Counted from the first letter of the stretch, positions 11,986-24,389 are shown. The stretch is DNA of 64,000 bases from Schistosoma haematobium (GCF_000699445.3 NC_067198.1:39717523-39781522); one strand, 5' to 3'. Notes: generated from the sequence alone by a model not told the origin. Made by a program: numbers and translations.

Positions 11986-12639
11986 CCCTTCTGATAAGTT
12001 GTGTTTTGAAACAAACCTGATTTATTTTTCTTTAAAAATATCGTTACATGTATATTCTTTATTACCAATGTATGATTTTATGAGAATTTTGAATGATGAT
12101 TTCCACAATTAGTTGGACATCGAATTCATAAAGAAATGCCATCAATAAACAACTAAATTTTTGATATTGGATGGTTTTCCTGAAGGATCCTGTATAAGAA
12201 TATCAAGTGAAAGGTTTATCTTTTAATGTCATTGATGTATTCATAATAAGTTAAGTTAAGTACTGGACTCGTTTATATTAATCTCTTGTGTTCGAAATAT
12301 ATTTAAAACATTATGGTTATATATACAGTTGAAATTAATTACCGCTTTGTTATTCCTTGCTTTATATCATAAGCTATCTACAGTATCCTATTTAGTAGTT
12401 ATATATATTTATAGCATATTTTATAACAAACACAAAGGAAGATTATTCATGCACAATTTTTAATAGTAACTTATCTTTAAACTTTGGTATATATCAAGTA
12501 TTTTATTATTGTAAAACTGAGTATAGGTGAAACCATCTATAATAATTTTTAACCCAGTTTAAATTAATTGAATTTAAAAGCTCAAGTCGATTTCTCATTT
12601 TATCTGTTATATTCAACGAAGAATCCGGCACACATGTTT

Positions 12640-12960
12640 ATCGGTTCAAGCTATCACAACATATTGGTATATTGAGGTGACAGAATAGTTTAAGTAATAA
12701 CAATATTAGTAGTAGTAGTAGAGAAAAATCAGTCATAAAAGATACAATTCGTAAAGAAAATATAGATTTGTAGAATAGTGAAAAATTTCAAAGGTAACTA
12801 TGAAACTTAGGATCTAAAGAAAGATAAAAAGTGAATCTGGATGTTCCATTGAGAATGATTCTGAACCATGTCACCCAATGTCTCCAACCATTGGTAACGA
12901 TAATCGGTGTAGTTTGTACCTACTAGCATGACGCGGTTTGTTATTGACTTCGTGAACCCA
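12640..12960 (+). repeat. Fragment of unclassified dispersed repeat (family C)
   Basis: Shares an ordered set of phrases with 25140-25690 and 31190-31690, for example a TTCTGAACCATGTC block followed by a CGGTGTAG-type block. Older and more divergent. Its class is unknown. Confidence 0.4.
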
Positions 12961-13079
12961 TTCTTACCCTAGTCAATATTCATCATCAAGGTAACTTGAA
13001 TCTGACTTCAACATTGCTCATATAATGGTCCCAACATACACGGCTATCCTTAATTATTAACAGCAATTTTTCACACCTA

Positions 13080-15790
13080 TAAAACAAAGCCATGCGAAGT
13101 ATGGTCGTTCTTCGGTTGATAGATGGATACCTCTCTTTACTTCAAGTAACATATGTTGCGAACGTTAAGGAAGCTTGCTGAATTCATTCCGAGATTTTGT
13201 CAGACATAGACTCATAAGGGTTGATGAGTCTTCGAAGGTAGGTGAAGTGATCATACGATCCAGCTGCATAACTTCCAATCACTAGTTCAAGGTTTGATTT
13301 AGATCAGCTCTAAAGGAATATTTTGCATTTGAAGGGGAAGAGTCGCACCTAGAAATGCTTTCATTGTTTCTTTAGGTGGTCAGAAGACTGTACTTCTTCA
13401 GGGTATTAACCAAACAAGATTATGTCATCTCCGTATTCCAAGTTGAAAAGTGAACCGCCCGGTGGGAAACCAATTCCCAAAAGGTCATATTATGAAAGTG
13501 TTATCTCCAAAACGACTGTGACGACAAAGTTAGATAGAAATGAATACGTCTGACAACCCTGGTGAACGCCACCTGAAGCTATCAACTTCCATGACAGTTT
13601 CCTATAATCTCTGACTCAACCATACTTCGTCAATGCATTCACACCCAGATCTGAAACCACTCTAGTTTCTTCCACAAAAGCCTTAGTTGTACTTAAGACG
13701 ATTTGTGAAACCAATGTGTTGAATATCATATTGGTCGAACTAACTTTTCTGTAGCTATCTCATTAAGAATTTTCTTCCTTCTTATGGACTGGAACAATCA
13801 GACATCAAGACCAATCAAACGGTCTTGTCCTCGAATTCTAGCTAGTACTTCAGTCAATCTAGCTGCTAAAACTGGACTACAGCCTTAAAGATCTTCGGCG
13901 TTAACCCTTCAGGACCTTTTGTTCTTCCTTATTTTAGATTAGCTGCAATATTTTGACTTTATTGAGAGTTAGAAGGCCTATTTTAACATCATATCCAGGT
14001 TACTTGGTAAAAGAAGGTAAATGAAGAGTAGATGGAGGGAAGATCAACTGTTCTCCAAATTGTGCTAGTCGTCGTTCTAGTCTTTTGGGTTGAGAGAATC
14101 ATTGGTTCAGTTTTTTCAGAAATAATTCTACCGATTCTAAAAGTCGTAATATCTGTTTCCTTGCTAAGTCAGAAAAATTACCTATTGTTGCCTGTCTCTA
14201 CTACCTTTTCCTTCTATTTTGCTTCTCCTACTCACGATAATTACGTAGATTGTTTTTCAGCCTATTTTTATACTGTCTTCACTCCTCACAGTGTTCCGAG
14301 CCTAATGAGATGAGTTTCCGAGCACTCATCAATTAAGTAGTTGCTACTGGAATCCACTAATTTCTCCCGAACATTTGATTTAAACCACTGCTGATCGAAT
14401 ATAATTATAATTTACATTAGTGGTTGATTAGTTGCTTCTTTGGCTTTTTAAAATATATTCTGGACATTTTTATCGCTAAGTGAAACTCTAAGAAGTCTCA
14501 TTGCTTTGGCTTTTCTGACTCCAGTAAGATGCTAAAAACACTTGTTCGTCCTAGAGAATAACTAGAGCCTAAGCATGTACTCCAGAATGAGCAACAGTCG
14601 TTTGCTGAACCTATCTATTGATGGATTGTGATGTAGTCTATTTGTGTCCATTACTGATTCGACTTTAGTGATTGGCACGTTAGAAGACACCTCCATTTTT
14701 ACCTAAAGTTAGGGCTTGGTAGAAAAAAATGGTTATTTGAATATGGTTTCAGTTGACGGTGACCGTTGTTCGTTAGTTCCAAGACTCATTTAAGTATCTT
14801 TTAGTTTAATTTAGGCTACTCACTTGAGCATTAGGTCACCTGCTACTATTACTGCATTTGAACGCTTAACATTTTGAAAGAGGATGGAAAGGATTCTATA
14901 AAGTTCATCTTCCACTTTATTTGAACTACAGTCAGTGGGAGCGTAGGAGGAGATAACTGAGAAGCAACGGTGAGTGTCAATGTCTTTTTAAGTTCCTACT
15001 GTACGATTGAAGTTGAGAGTGTGTAGATGACTACGTCCCAGGATCCAGTCCAGGAGAGTATGTTCTGCTCCTGAAATTAGCGCTTTACCTACGCTACTGA
15101 GACCACGAGAAGTGGAAGTTAAGATTCCAGATACACGGAGCATAAATTATAACCGTTCTTTATTTTGACTTAGTGAGGTCAAGTATATAACCACATTAGG
15201 ATTCTGTATAGAGGTCATAGCAACTATGGGTTTGTCGAGAGAGCGTCACCCCAAAGTTCTAGCCAGGGGAGCTTATTCTTTAGTCGGACGTAATGTTGGA
15301 ACATTGAAAGCTCCAACATGTAGTTTAGAACGTGGAGATCAGCAGTAAAATTTTACGAGCTTGAATCATTATTAACGGTGTAGCAAATGGGTGAAGAAAA
15401 GCTGTAGAAAAAGGCATAGTAATGGAAGTAAAAGAAACATTAAGTGAGAAAGAGACTTGGTTGTGAACAATAGGAACTATCGTATTGTCAAAGATACAAG
15501 GGCGATTATTATTTCCCAGTTGCCAACATTATAAGAGGACGCTCCTCGGTCCACATAGAAGGGGACTTGGATTGACAGTGATCTTAGCGGTCAGGAAACA
15601 TGACCTCATAGACCAAAGGACAACTATTTAAATGTGTGGGGTAAGGTGAGGTGTGATCATAGCCCCGACCTTACTATTTTCACACCCCAGTACAGTTAGC
15701 GATACGATTTCACCCTAAGACCATGAGTTTCTTCCTTTAGTCATACTGTTCTCCAGCTGACCTACCCGGCCTAGTAAAATCTAAAAAAAA
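13080..15790 (-). mobile_element. Decayed non-LTR retrotransposon, antisense
   Basis: On the minus strand, broken stretches read like LINE reverse transcriptase around 13380-13960 (GPEGLTPKIFKA near 13900, a CECIDEVW block near 13640) and like an apurinic endonuclease start around 15200-15350 (VGAFNVPTL..., ending in a NPNVVIYLTS-like block). Stops and frameshifts are frequent. It is clearly different from the RTE family at 17-20.7 kb. Clade not assigned. Confidence 0.6.
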
Positions 15791-16309
15791 ACAGGTTTTC
15801 TAACCATTATAGCTCAAGTGGCTGGTCAAACTAAACGAACACGACGACCATGTCGAGGTAGCATTCGTCACCGACCGATGTCAACTGGGGCCCCATTACA
15901 AACCAAGGGAGTACTAAACAGCTGCCTAATCCCTGTTCGGGACTTCTCAGTAACATGTGTCAACGATCCCACATGCTATTCTATGGAATCACCAAGAACG
16001 AAATCCTTTTCCACATTTTTGTTTTCAGTCACTTTTTACCATTTAGCATGAATACATACAATAATTACAAATAAGATTACAATAACATAGAAAATTACGA
16101 AGGTTCTGTAATTACTTTTTTCTGACAGTTTACGTTTTATATTTGAAAACTAGTGAAAATATTAAATTCACAGGAATTTGGTTAGTGTGATAAGAAAACG
16201 ATGGTTATCAGAACCCTGATTTGTAAACCTAACTCAGATTAGCTCTTATTACCTAACTCAAACTTTTTAGCACGATAGCTAATGTCAGTTGGTGACAAAA
16301 TTTCTACCT
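15791..16309. other. Stretch next to the decayed LINE, no supported gene
   Basis: A 77-codon frame at 15818-16051 lacks recognisable features and probably belongs to the 5' part of the neighbouring retroelement. Confidence 0.35.
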
Positions 16310-16625
16310 TTTTCTTTTGGTTGTATCTCCTTTTGATCTGATTCTTGGTTTTATATTTGTTTATTTTATATTTTTTCCAACTGGTTGAAAAATGGTATCG
16401 ATTTCAGTGTGTTTGTTGATTGCTGGTTGACCTGAGTGACATGCTTCTAAAAATTTTCCGGTATTCTTAGTAATCCCTGTCTCTATGATTTTAACATTTT
16501 TCCAGTCGAATGTGTGTTCACAGTTGTCGACGTACTTTGGTATGAGCGAAGATATTTCATGGCGTTTGACCAATAAATGATGTTCGTGCATGCAATGATT
16601 CTCTTTTCTTTTCTTGAACATTGTC
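16310..16625 (-). pseudogene. Penelope-like element fragment, C-terminal part
   Basis: An 86-codon minus frame (16361-16621) carries the segment that follows the GIY-YIG core in PLEs: an HTFDW block, a KFLEACHS block and an INKHTEIDTIFQPV end. No RT part is attached. It is an isolated 3' fragment. Confidence 0.7.
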
Positions 16626-17169
16626 CCTATTTTTCTATTTGGTTTCGCTAATTCTAATCATTTATATTTGCTCAAATAACTTAGAAATATGCTGGTGGTT
16701 AAATGTCTAAGGACTAAATACTATCCATGTTAGAATGTGAATGCAGAAAACTGTGGGAAAAAAACAGTAAATACGTGATCTAATATAGCAATTTGTGACT
16801 TATTGATTTTAAAACCAAGTCCATTGTTAATTTGAATAAGCTTATGAATTAAATGAAATTATAAGATAAAAGAACAGGAACTTTCCTACTGTGGTGGACG
16901 ATACTCACAAGATTGTTTGCAAGTAGCATGTAACAGAACGTGGCGTCGATGTTGCAACAACCATCAGAAAGTATGTGAGTTTCAGTGTAGCAGAAGCACG
17001 GCGTAGGCAAAACAAGTGGAGGCAAGAAGAGAAAACAATTCAGAGTGCAGAATTTCACTGTATATGTATTATTTAGATACGTATACGAAACGAGGAGGTC
17101 GATAGGTGGTCACTTATCAAGGTTTAACTGACTATCTTCGGTAAACAAACCGGATATCCCATTGAGACC
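16626..17169. other. Stretch between PLE fragment and RTE element
   Basis: No gene supported. The small minus frame at 16849-17058 has no recognisable motif. Confidence 0.35.
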
Positions 17170-17483
17170 AATTTAGGACATGTACAATTCCGCCTACCAT
17201 ACTGCAACAAGGTTGTTAGTAGCCATTTTAAAACCATTCCACAAACACCTAGTGAAGCATAGTATTAGGAATATATCCCAGTTCTCCAACAAGATAACTC
17301 CGCCTGTAGCTCTTCCAGATTTGCTGACGGTCCCAAGTCCGGGTAAAGGAGGAGGGTTGGGCATGGGGTTAGCGTCCCCATCCCGTAGAAAACTAACTCG
17401 CTAAAATACGGCAGCCAGAAAAAAATAATTCAAACCATTTTAACTCTGTCCTGGGAGTTAAAAGGTCTTCATTTAGAAGAACT

Positions 17484-18380
17484 ATGACGCCTCATGGTAA
17501 AAGCCGAGTTCCTTCGGAAGCCACGAGGCCGATGCTCCTTCTAACAACCAGAGCAAACATTTTTATAGGTACATGGAACGTTCGAACAATGTGGGAAACC
17601 GGGAAGACCAGTCAAATAGCAATGGAAATGAGGAGATACAATTTAGCAGTACTGGGAATCAGCGAAACCCACTGGACCCAAGCTGGACAGAAAAGGCTTA
17701 ATACGGGAGAGATGCTACTATACTCCAGTCACGAAGAGGAAAATGCTCCACACACTCAGGGAGTTGCTCTTATGCTGTCCAAAGTAGCACGAAATGCACT
17801 TGTAGGGTGGGAATCTCACGGATCCAGAATCATCAAAGCATCATTCAAAACAAAGAAGGAGGGGATTTTAATGAATATTATCCAATGTTATGCACCCACC
17901 AATGATAGCAATGACGATATTAAAGATCAATTCTACGAGCGGCTGCAATCAATCATTGAGAAATGCCCAAGAAAGAACCTCACCATCCTGATGGGAGATC
18001 TAAACGCCGAAGTCGGAATAGACAACATCGGATATGAAGATATCATGGGACGATATGAACTGGGAGAGAGAAACGAAAATGGGGAAAAATGTGCAAATCT
18101 ATGTGTATTCAACAAATTGGTCATAGGAGGCACAATATTTCCACACAAACGTATACACAAGGCTACATGGATCTCACCGGACCACACTACAGAGAACCAG
18201 ATAGATCATATTTGCATCAATAAAAAAATCCGAGGGACAATGGAAGGTGTGAGAACCAGGAGAGGAGCTGACATAGCTTCTGATCACCACCTAGTTGTGG
18301 CCAATTTAAAACTGAAGCTAAATAAGAACTGGAGAACTTTACAAATAGCACTACAAAGGTTCAATACGGCCCTCCTTTGA
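17484..18380 (+). pseudogene. RTE endonuclease domain (intact frame, part of broken element)
   Basis: A 298-aa frame that nicks target DNA in target-primed reverse transcription. Motifs of the apurinic-endonuclease-like fold are visible: GTWNVRTMWETGK (about residue 30), LGISETHW (about 57), IIQCYAPTNDSNDD (about 131), LMGDLNAEVG (about 165), WISPDHTTENQIDHICI (about 230) and a final SDHHLV (about 268). All key acidic, Asn and His positions look present. Frames like this are often annotated as 'craniofacial development protein 2', but this is a retroelement product. The frame runs out at 18380 in GTGCTCC-type sequence and the rest of ORF2 continues only after a break. Confidence 0.85.
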
Positions 18381-20690
18381 GATACTAACAAGTTCAACGA
18401 ATTCAAGATAGCTCTCAACAACGGGTTCCAAGCCCTACAAGATATACTGAAGGAAGAAGAAACTACTATGGAGGACAACTGGAAAGGCATCAAAGAAGCA
18501 TTAACTTCAACGTGTCAAGAGGTTCTGGGCCTCAAGAAGCACCATCATAAGGAATGGGTCTCAATAGAAATACTGGAAAAGATCAAAGAAGGGAAGAACA
18601 AGAAGACAGCAATTAACAACAGCCGAACACGAGCAGAGGAAGTCAAGGCACAAGCTGAGTACACAGATGCAAACAAGCAAGTGAAGAGGAGCATTAAAAC
18701 CGACAAGCAGACATGCGTGGACGAACTAGCAACGACGGCGGAAAAAGCTGCAAGAGAAGGAAACATGAAACAACTATACGATACAACGAAGAAACTAGAA
18801 GGGAAATATAGTAAACCAGTGACCGGCCAAGGACAAAGAAGGCGGACCAATCACTGAAATTCAACAACAGCGGAACAGAAGGGTAGAGTACTTCGAGGAG
18901 CCCCTGAATAGGCCGGCTCCAATGAATCCACCGGACATCGAAGCAGCACACACAGATCTTCCCATAGACGTCAACCCACCAACGACGGAAGAAATCATAA
19001 TGGCCATCAGACAAATCAAGAGCGGGAAAGCAGCAGAACCCGACAATATACCAGCTGAAACACTGAATTCAGACATAGAAGTAACTACAAACATGCTCCA
19101 TGTTCTGTTCAAAAAGATTTGGGAGGAGGAACAAGTGCCGATAGACTGGAAAGAAGGGCACCTCGTCAAGATTCCAAAGAAAGGAGATCTGAGCAAATGT
19201 GAAAACTACCTTTTGGCGAAATTCTCCCATTTTCGAACAACGAGTTTCTCCTGCTTTGACTAGCTTGTTTAAGGTCTTTGAGATTTGGTTGTCTAATTTT
19301 TTGACGGGATTTATATCCATCACTTTGTATGTGCTCTTATCTTCCAGTAGTTCTTCGGCTTTTTTGACGTATTCTTCTTTGTCCATGATTACTCGTTGGT
19401 GAAAACTACAGAGGCATTACACTACTGTCGGTACCAGGGAAAGTCTTCAACAGAGTGTTGCTGAACCGGATGAAAGACTCAGCGGACGCCCAATTTCGAG
19501 ATCAACAGGCTGGATTTCGTAGCGATCGGTTGTGCACAGACCAAATTGCGACACTACGGATCATCGTCTAAGTATCAGTTGAGTGGAACTCAACACTGTA
19601 CATCAACTTTACTGATTATGAAAATGCATTTGACAGTGTAGATAAGAGAACGTTATGAAAACTTCTTCAACACTAGGGAGTTCCTGAGAAGATTGTCAAT
19701 ATTATCCGGAACTCATACAACGGACTACAGTGCAAAGTAGTGCATGGAGGACAGCTGACAGATACATTCCAAGTAAGGACCAGATTCAGACAAGGCTGTC
19801 TACTCTCTCCCTTTCTCTTTCTTCTGGTGGTCGACTGGATTATGAAGACCTCGACATCTTAGGGAAAACACGGCATACAATGAACAGCTCAGAGCCAATT
19901 AGACGATTTGGACTTCGCAGATGACCTAGCCCTCCTATCCCATACACACGAACAAATACAGATAAAGACAGCCAGTATAGCAGCCGTCTCTGCATCAGTA
20001 GGCCTCAGCATACACAAAGGGAAAACCAAGGACCTCAAATTCAAAGTGGAGAACAGCAATCCAATCACTCTTGATGGCGAAACTCTGGAAGATGTAGAAT
20101 CCTTCACATACCTGGGAAGCATCATCGATGAACAAGGAGGATCAGATGCAGACGTAAAGGCGAGGATTGGCAAAGTAAGGGTTGCATTCCTACAATTGAA
20201 GAACATATGGAACTCAGAACAACTTTCAACCAATATTGAAGTCAGAATCTTCAATACGAACGTCAAGGCAGTTTTACTGTATGGAGCCGAAACTTGGAGA
20301 ACTACAACGACCACAATCAAGAAGGTACAAGTATTTATAAATAGTTGTCTTCGCAAGATACTCAACATCCATTGGCCGGATACCATCAGCAACATCCTTC
20401 TGTGGGAGAGAACAAACTAGCTTTCAGCTGAAGAGGAAATTCGGAAAAGACGACGGAAATGAATAAGACACACATTAGGGAAATCGTCAAACTGCATCAG
20501 GAGACAAGCCCTAACTTGGAATCCTGAAGGGAAGCGGAAAAGAAGAAGGTCAAAGAACACATTACGTCGGGAAACAGAATCAGATATGAAAAGGATGAAT
20601 AACAACTGGAAAGAGCTGGAAAGGATTGCCTAGGACAGGGTTAGATGGAGAATGCTGGTGAGTGGCCAATGCTCCTTCACGAGGAGTAAC
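18381..20690 (+). pseudogene. RTE linker and reverse transcriptase, broken
   Basis: The linker (18468-18857) has EWVSIEILEKIKEGKNKK and KAAREGNMKQLYD blocks. RT starts at 18922 (PPTTEEIIMAIRQIKSGKA, then a KKIWEEEQVPIDWKEG block), is cut at CENY by the nested insertion, and resumes at 19410 with RGITLLSVPGKVFNRVL. The QAGFRSDRLCTDQI block follows at about 19495, the RQGCLLSPFLFLLVVDW block at about 19790-19840, and the FADDLALLS catalytic box at about 19908-19935. The IHKGKTK and FTYLGSIIDEQGGSDADVKA blocks lie in 20000-20160. At least three stops or shifts (about 19570, 19655, 19860) disable it. Confidence 0.85.
19210..19398 (-). mobile_element. Penelope-like fragment nested in the RTE element, with 11-bp target duplication
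   Basis: GTGAAAACTAC occurs at 19199-19209 and again at 19399-19409, exactly flanking this 189-bp insert. Removing the insert and one copy joins the RT motif CENY to RGITLL. The minus strand of the insert reads MDKEEYVKKAEELLED followed by a KVMDINPVKKLDNQI block and an LNKLVKAGE block, the region before the RT core in PLEs. Confidence 0.85.
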
Positions 20691-20734
20691 AGGCGTAATT
20701 AAGTAAGTAAGTCTCCAGAAAAAGACCAAAAACA

Positions 20735-21375
20735 TAAACACTAAATGGGCAGATGATGACGCTCTTGGACATAACATCATTGTAGACAGATGTACCACAC
20801 AGGGAGACTGTTGAATATCTTTATGAACAATTTAGAGAACAGGAAATAGGGACTACAATCCCTGTGGATATCATGAAGGAATTATTACCGAAATGTACTA
20901 CGAACTTAAACTTCAAATTCAATGGAGAAATATATCGGCATATAAATGGTGTCGCAATGGGTTCACCACTAGGTCCCATGTTGGCTTATATTTTCCTCAC
21001 TAAATTAGGAAACGATCCATCAGCACAGAACATCGGCAAGTTTGATCTTACTGTCGATATATGGACAACACATCTATCCATTGTTGCGATCATATTGACC
21101 GGATAGAGACACTTAGATGATTTAATGAAGTTCATCTATCTATTAAATTCCTATGTGACGAAGAAAGTGGAGACAGAATAGCCTTTCCAGATATTCTACT
21201 TACAAAGAGAATAGATGGGTCACTAACAAGAAACTTGAACAAAAATCTACTTCAACCGGCCAATTTACAGTTCTTCTTAGTTTTTCTCTCTACAATATAG
21301 GAGGAACTTGATAAAGACACTTCATTATAGAACCATGACCATATGCTTCTTAGATGCGGTTGATGAAGTAACGAA
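20735..21375 (+). pseudogene. Penelope-like reverse-transcriptase fragment
   Basis: It starts just after the RTE tail. A readable frame (about 20800-21106) has VEYLYEQFREQEIG, a FKFNGEIYRHINGVAMGSPLGPMLAYIF block (RT palm region), then a damaged YVDD region. Downstream in other frames are an AFPDILLTKR-like block, the SLQYRRNLIKTLHYRT block and a final DAVDEV. Multiple frameshifts. Confidence 0.8.
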
Positions 21376-21670
21376 GGCATATATATATGTATAATATTAG
21401 ATGACTATTGCTTTAAATCGCAAATTTATTGATCATCAGATCCTAAACAATCAGTTATAATGGTTAATCAATCATTGCGAGGCTTTGAAAGTCCTCGTTT
21501 AATCCTTGGTAAAATTATAAGTCTCTACTGAAAAGACGTTTCATAATACAGCTAAACAGCTATATTTTGATTTCTAGTAAATACCCCAACTCAGATTAAT
21601 CTATAACGACTTACAATCTAAAAACCAAGACAATATCTATAAAAGCCTCTTCAACTAATCTAATAAAATT
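21376..21670. other. Spacer between two retroelements
   Basis: AT-rich, nothing recognised. Confidence 0.35.
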
Positions 21671-22510
21671 ACTTACTTACGCCTGTTACCCCCAATAGAG
21701 CATAGGCCGCCGACCAGCATTCTCTAACCCACGCTGTCCTCCGCCTTCCTTTCTAGTTCTATCAAATTGTTGTTCATTTCTCTCATGTCTATCTCCATTT
21801 CCCGGCGAAATGTGTTCTCTGGTCTTCCTTTCCTCCTTTGGCCCTGAGGATTCCAAGTGAGAGTTTGCCTTGTGATGCAGTTGGGTACTTTCCTCAATGT
21901 ATGTTCTATCCACTTCCAACGCTTCCTCCTGATTTCTTCTTACGCTGGGATCTGGTTTGTTCTCTCCCAGAGTAGGTTGTTGCTAATAGTGTCTGGCCAA
22001 CGGATCCGAAGTATTTTGCGTAGACAACTGTTAATAAACACCTGTATCTTCTGGATGATGGCTCTCGTAGTTCTCCAGGTTTCTGCCCCATACAGTAGAA
22101 CTGTCTTGACATTTGTATTGAAAATCCTGACCTTGGTGTTGGTTGACAGTTGTTTTAAGTTCTAGATGTTCTTCAGTTGTAGATATGCTGCTCTTGCTTT
22201 GCCGATCTGCGCCTTCACATCTGCATCGGATCCACCCTGTTCATCAATGATGCTGTCCAGATATGTAAAGGTTTTTACATCTTCTAAATCTTCTCCGTTA
22301 ATTGTGATTGGATTGGTGCATACTGTGTTGTATCGGAGAATCTTGCTTTTCCCTTTGTGTATATTGAGACCTACGGATGCTGATGCTGCTGCTACACTGG
22401 TCATCTTCTTCTGCATTTTTTGTTGCATGTACGATAGAAGAGCCAGATCATCTACAAAGTCTAAATCAACCAACTGCATCCTATCTGTCCACTGTATCCC
22501 ATGTCCCCCC
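21671..22510 (-). mobile_element. RTE-type LINE, 5'-truncated, antisense
   Basis: The minus frame 22162-22479 begins at the catalytic box (DLDFVDDLALLS; Val for Ala) and continues with NIHKGKSKILRYNT and FTYLDSIIDEQGGSDADVKAQIGKARAA. The 3' part to 21671 ends with the antisense of GTAACAGGCGTAAGTAAGT. With 17170-20720 it makes a tail-to-tail pair of RTE copies around the PLE fragment. Truncated at about 22510 and disrupted downstream. Confidence 0.85.
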
Positions 22511-22814
22511 CAGATGCATACATTGAAAAAAAAGAAACTTTTTATTGAGTAAAGAAATATTTGATAACAATCAATGAGTAAAATTGATTTTTTTTTTTTT
22601 CCAAAATATGCATGTATCTAAGTGCATCTATTTTTTGATATGAACTTTTCGCTAAAGAAATTTTATTTCTTTTATTTGTTTTAATTGCATATAAATATAA
22701 GTTATTAAATTGAATTATTTTTAAATGTTCATTGTTTAGTTTATATATTTCAATCATCTATTGAAATTGAATAAAAGTAATTTTATTTAAGAAGAAAAAA
22801 ATAGGCGATAAAAT
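22511..22814. promoter_or_regulatory. Upstream region of the Pro/His-rich gene
   Basis: AT-rich 300 bp between the truncated LINE and the ATG. It contains a CTATTGAAATTGAATAAAA stretch 40-60 bp before the start. No clear TATA box can be chosen among many AT runs. Confidence 0.3.
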
Positions 22815-23717
22815 ATGAAATTAATTTATTTTTATTTGATTACATGTATATTATTAATTTATAGTGATCAAGGATTTTCACATGATGATTATGATGACGA
22901 TGTTAATTCATTTTTCAATAATGGAAATGATTTATATGGTGGATATTATTCAGGAAATTATGATGATCATCATCAACATCCTCCACCAGATAGTCCAGAT
23001 GGAGAAGGTCAACCACCACCACCCCCACCACCACCACCACCATCACCACCTCGGGATGATGGTCAACAACAACAACAAATGCCTCCACCACCTCCTAAAC
23101 CTCCGCGTCGTGAAGAACCTCAAGGACCAGAGCGGCCTGATGGCGACAGAGATCAACATCGGCCACACAATAACCGCAGTCATCATCACCGATATTATGA
23201 TGATTTAGATAGATATGATATGGAAGTAAGAGATTTAGTTTTCGGTGGACATCATCATTATAAACCAAGATATTATGGAGAAGGTCATGGTTTAAAAGGT
23301 GAAGAAGCTTATGGTAATACACCAAAAGATCCTACCAAATATGATCAATATGGGAATTATTTACCTGATTATCTCAAACAACCGCAAAATACTCCACCGC
23401 CTATACCTGTTCCCAGTGCATTACAAAACGGCGATGGTGAAGAGGAAAATGATAAACACGATGAAGAAAAAGAGAATGAATCTAAGCCGAAAAAATATGT
23501 TAAATATGAGAAATATAAGCCGTCAACCAAACGGGTATCAAGTAAGAAAAACGGAAAATCGAAAAAATACGGAAAGAAAGGAAAGTATGGAAGCAAGGGA
23601 AAATATAAAAAATATCGAAATAAGTATACGACAGAAGCAATGCCACAACCAACACCATATCCAGAAGAGCCAGCTCCTCGGCCAAATGAGGAAGACAACG
23701 GAGATAGCCAAGAATAG
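22815..23717 (+). CDS. Secreted Pro/His-rich, Lys/Tyr-rich protein (eggshell-type candidate)
   Basis: A 300-aa single-exon protein. Residues 1-22 form a signal peptide ending at GFS. Then come an Asp/Asn/Tyr-acidic part (23-50), a His-Pro part with ten consecutive prolines near 67-76, a Gln run, and an Arg/Asp/Pro part. A His/Tyr-rich middle follows (124-195, with HHHRYYDD and YDQYGNYLPDYL), then an acidic EEEND/EKEN stretch, a strongly basic Lys/Tyr/Gly block (about 224-272, repeated KKYGKKGKYGSKGKYKKY pattern) and a Pro/Glu-rich tail. No TES domain. Lys/Tyr repeats of this sort suit oxidative cross-linking, so a vitelline or eggshell matrix role is plausible. S. mansoni has female-expressed genes annotated as Pro-His-rich; equivalence is my inference. 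AATAAA lies at 23886. Confidence 0.85.
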   Translation: MKLIYFYLITCILLIYSDQGFSHDDYDDDVNSFFNNGNDLYGGYYSGNYDDHHQHPPPDSPDGEGQPPPPPPPPPPSPPRDDGQQQQQMPPPPPKPPRREEPQGPERPDGDRDQHRPHNNRSHHHRYYDDLDRYDMEVRDLVFGGHHHYKPRYYGEGHGLKGEEAYGNTPKDPTKYDQYGNYLPDYLKQPQNTPPPIPVPSALQNGDGEEENDKHDEEKENESKPKKYVKYEKYKPSTKRVSSKKNGKSKKYGKKGKYGSKGKYKKYRNKYTTEAMPQPTPYPEEPAPRPNEEDNGDSQE

Positions 23718-23819
23718 TGATAGTGGTAAATACAGATGAATCAAATGCAAATGAAAAGATAATGGAAAATGAGTTTTATCTTAAACTAGTATGAATTGTT
23801 GATACAAACGAACTGTCAT

Positions 23820-23832
23820 AATAATAATAATG

Positions 23833-23862
<30 letters not shown>
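23820..23862. repeat. (TAA)n microsatellite
   Basis: About 14 TAA/TGA triplets in the 3' flank of the Pro/His-rich gene. Confidence 0.9.
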
Positions 23863-23865
<3 letters not shown>

Positions 23866-23885
23866 TAACACTATATATTACAACT

Positions 23886-23891
23886 AATAAA
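23886..23891 (+). terminator. Polyadenylation signal of the Pro/His-rich gene
   Basis: AATAAA about 170 bp after the stop codon. It is the first well-placed hexamer after the TAA microsatellite. Confidence 0.4.
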
Positions 23892-24389
23892 TACAAATTA
23901 TTTATTAATTAATTCACTTGTAAATGTATTCAAAGTGAAATATATATATGAGTAATTAAGAAAAGAGTTGTGAGTTTCATTTTGCTTTCTAATCTAGTTA
24001 CATATGAACATTTATGGTAACAATACTGATCGTATAGAAAAATCTTTATCAAAACTGATTACATAATGAATAAGTAAGATTAATTAAGAAATGTCATGTC
24101 TACTAGAAATAATCATTTATATTCTATATAAATAATGAAAGATTATTTTCTATAATTGAACCATAGTATAAAAGGCAATAGATTTTTTGTATTAGAATAT
24201 TAAGATTAAATAAAATAAAACAAAATCACTCCAAAAGAATTGTTCATTGAAAGTAATCTAAAGTAATCAAAAGAAATTGGATTGAAAGAGGTGTCGAATC
24301 TATATATGTTGAAGATATTTGAATATACTTTTCATTTCATATTACATGTGTCATTTACACATTAAAGTAATTATCTATTTGAAATATTG

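Larger units (their letters stand above)
17170..20720 (+). mobile_element. RTE-type non-LTR retrotransposon, near full length, inactivated
   Basis: Order 5' to 3': putative 5' UTR (about 17170-17483), endonuclease frame (17484-18380), basic linker (18468-18857), reverse transcriptase in pieces (18922-20420), a short C-terminal segment, and a 3' tail of GTAAGTAAG type at 20700-20715. It resembles schistosome SR2-type RTE elements. The RT is interrupted by a nested PLE fragment at 19210-19398 and by stops and frameshifts. The 5' edge is my estimate. Confidence 0.85.

Noticed and set aside
14032..14313. 93-codon frame with a hydrophobic start
   Set aside because: Lies inside the decayed antisense LINE and has no support of its own.
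17484..18380. Host gene resembling 'craniofacial development protein 2'
   Set aside because: The frame is an RTE endonuclease followed by linker and RT of the same element; the name is a common misannotation.
22864..23739. Overlapping frames (His-rich and Lys-rich) in the Pro/His-rich gene
   Set aside because: Alternate-frame readings of the same low-complexity sequence with no signal peptide.
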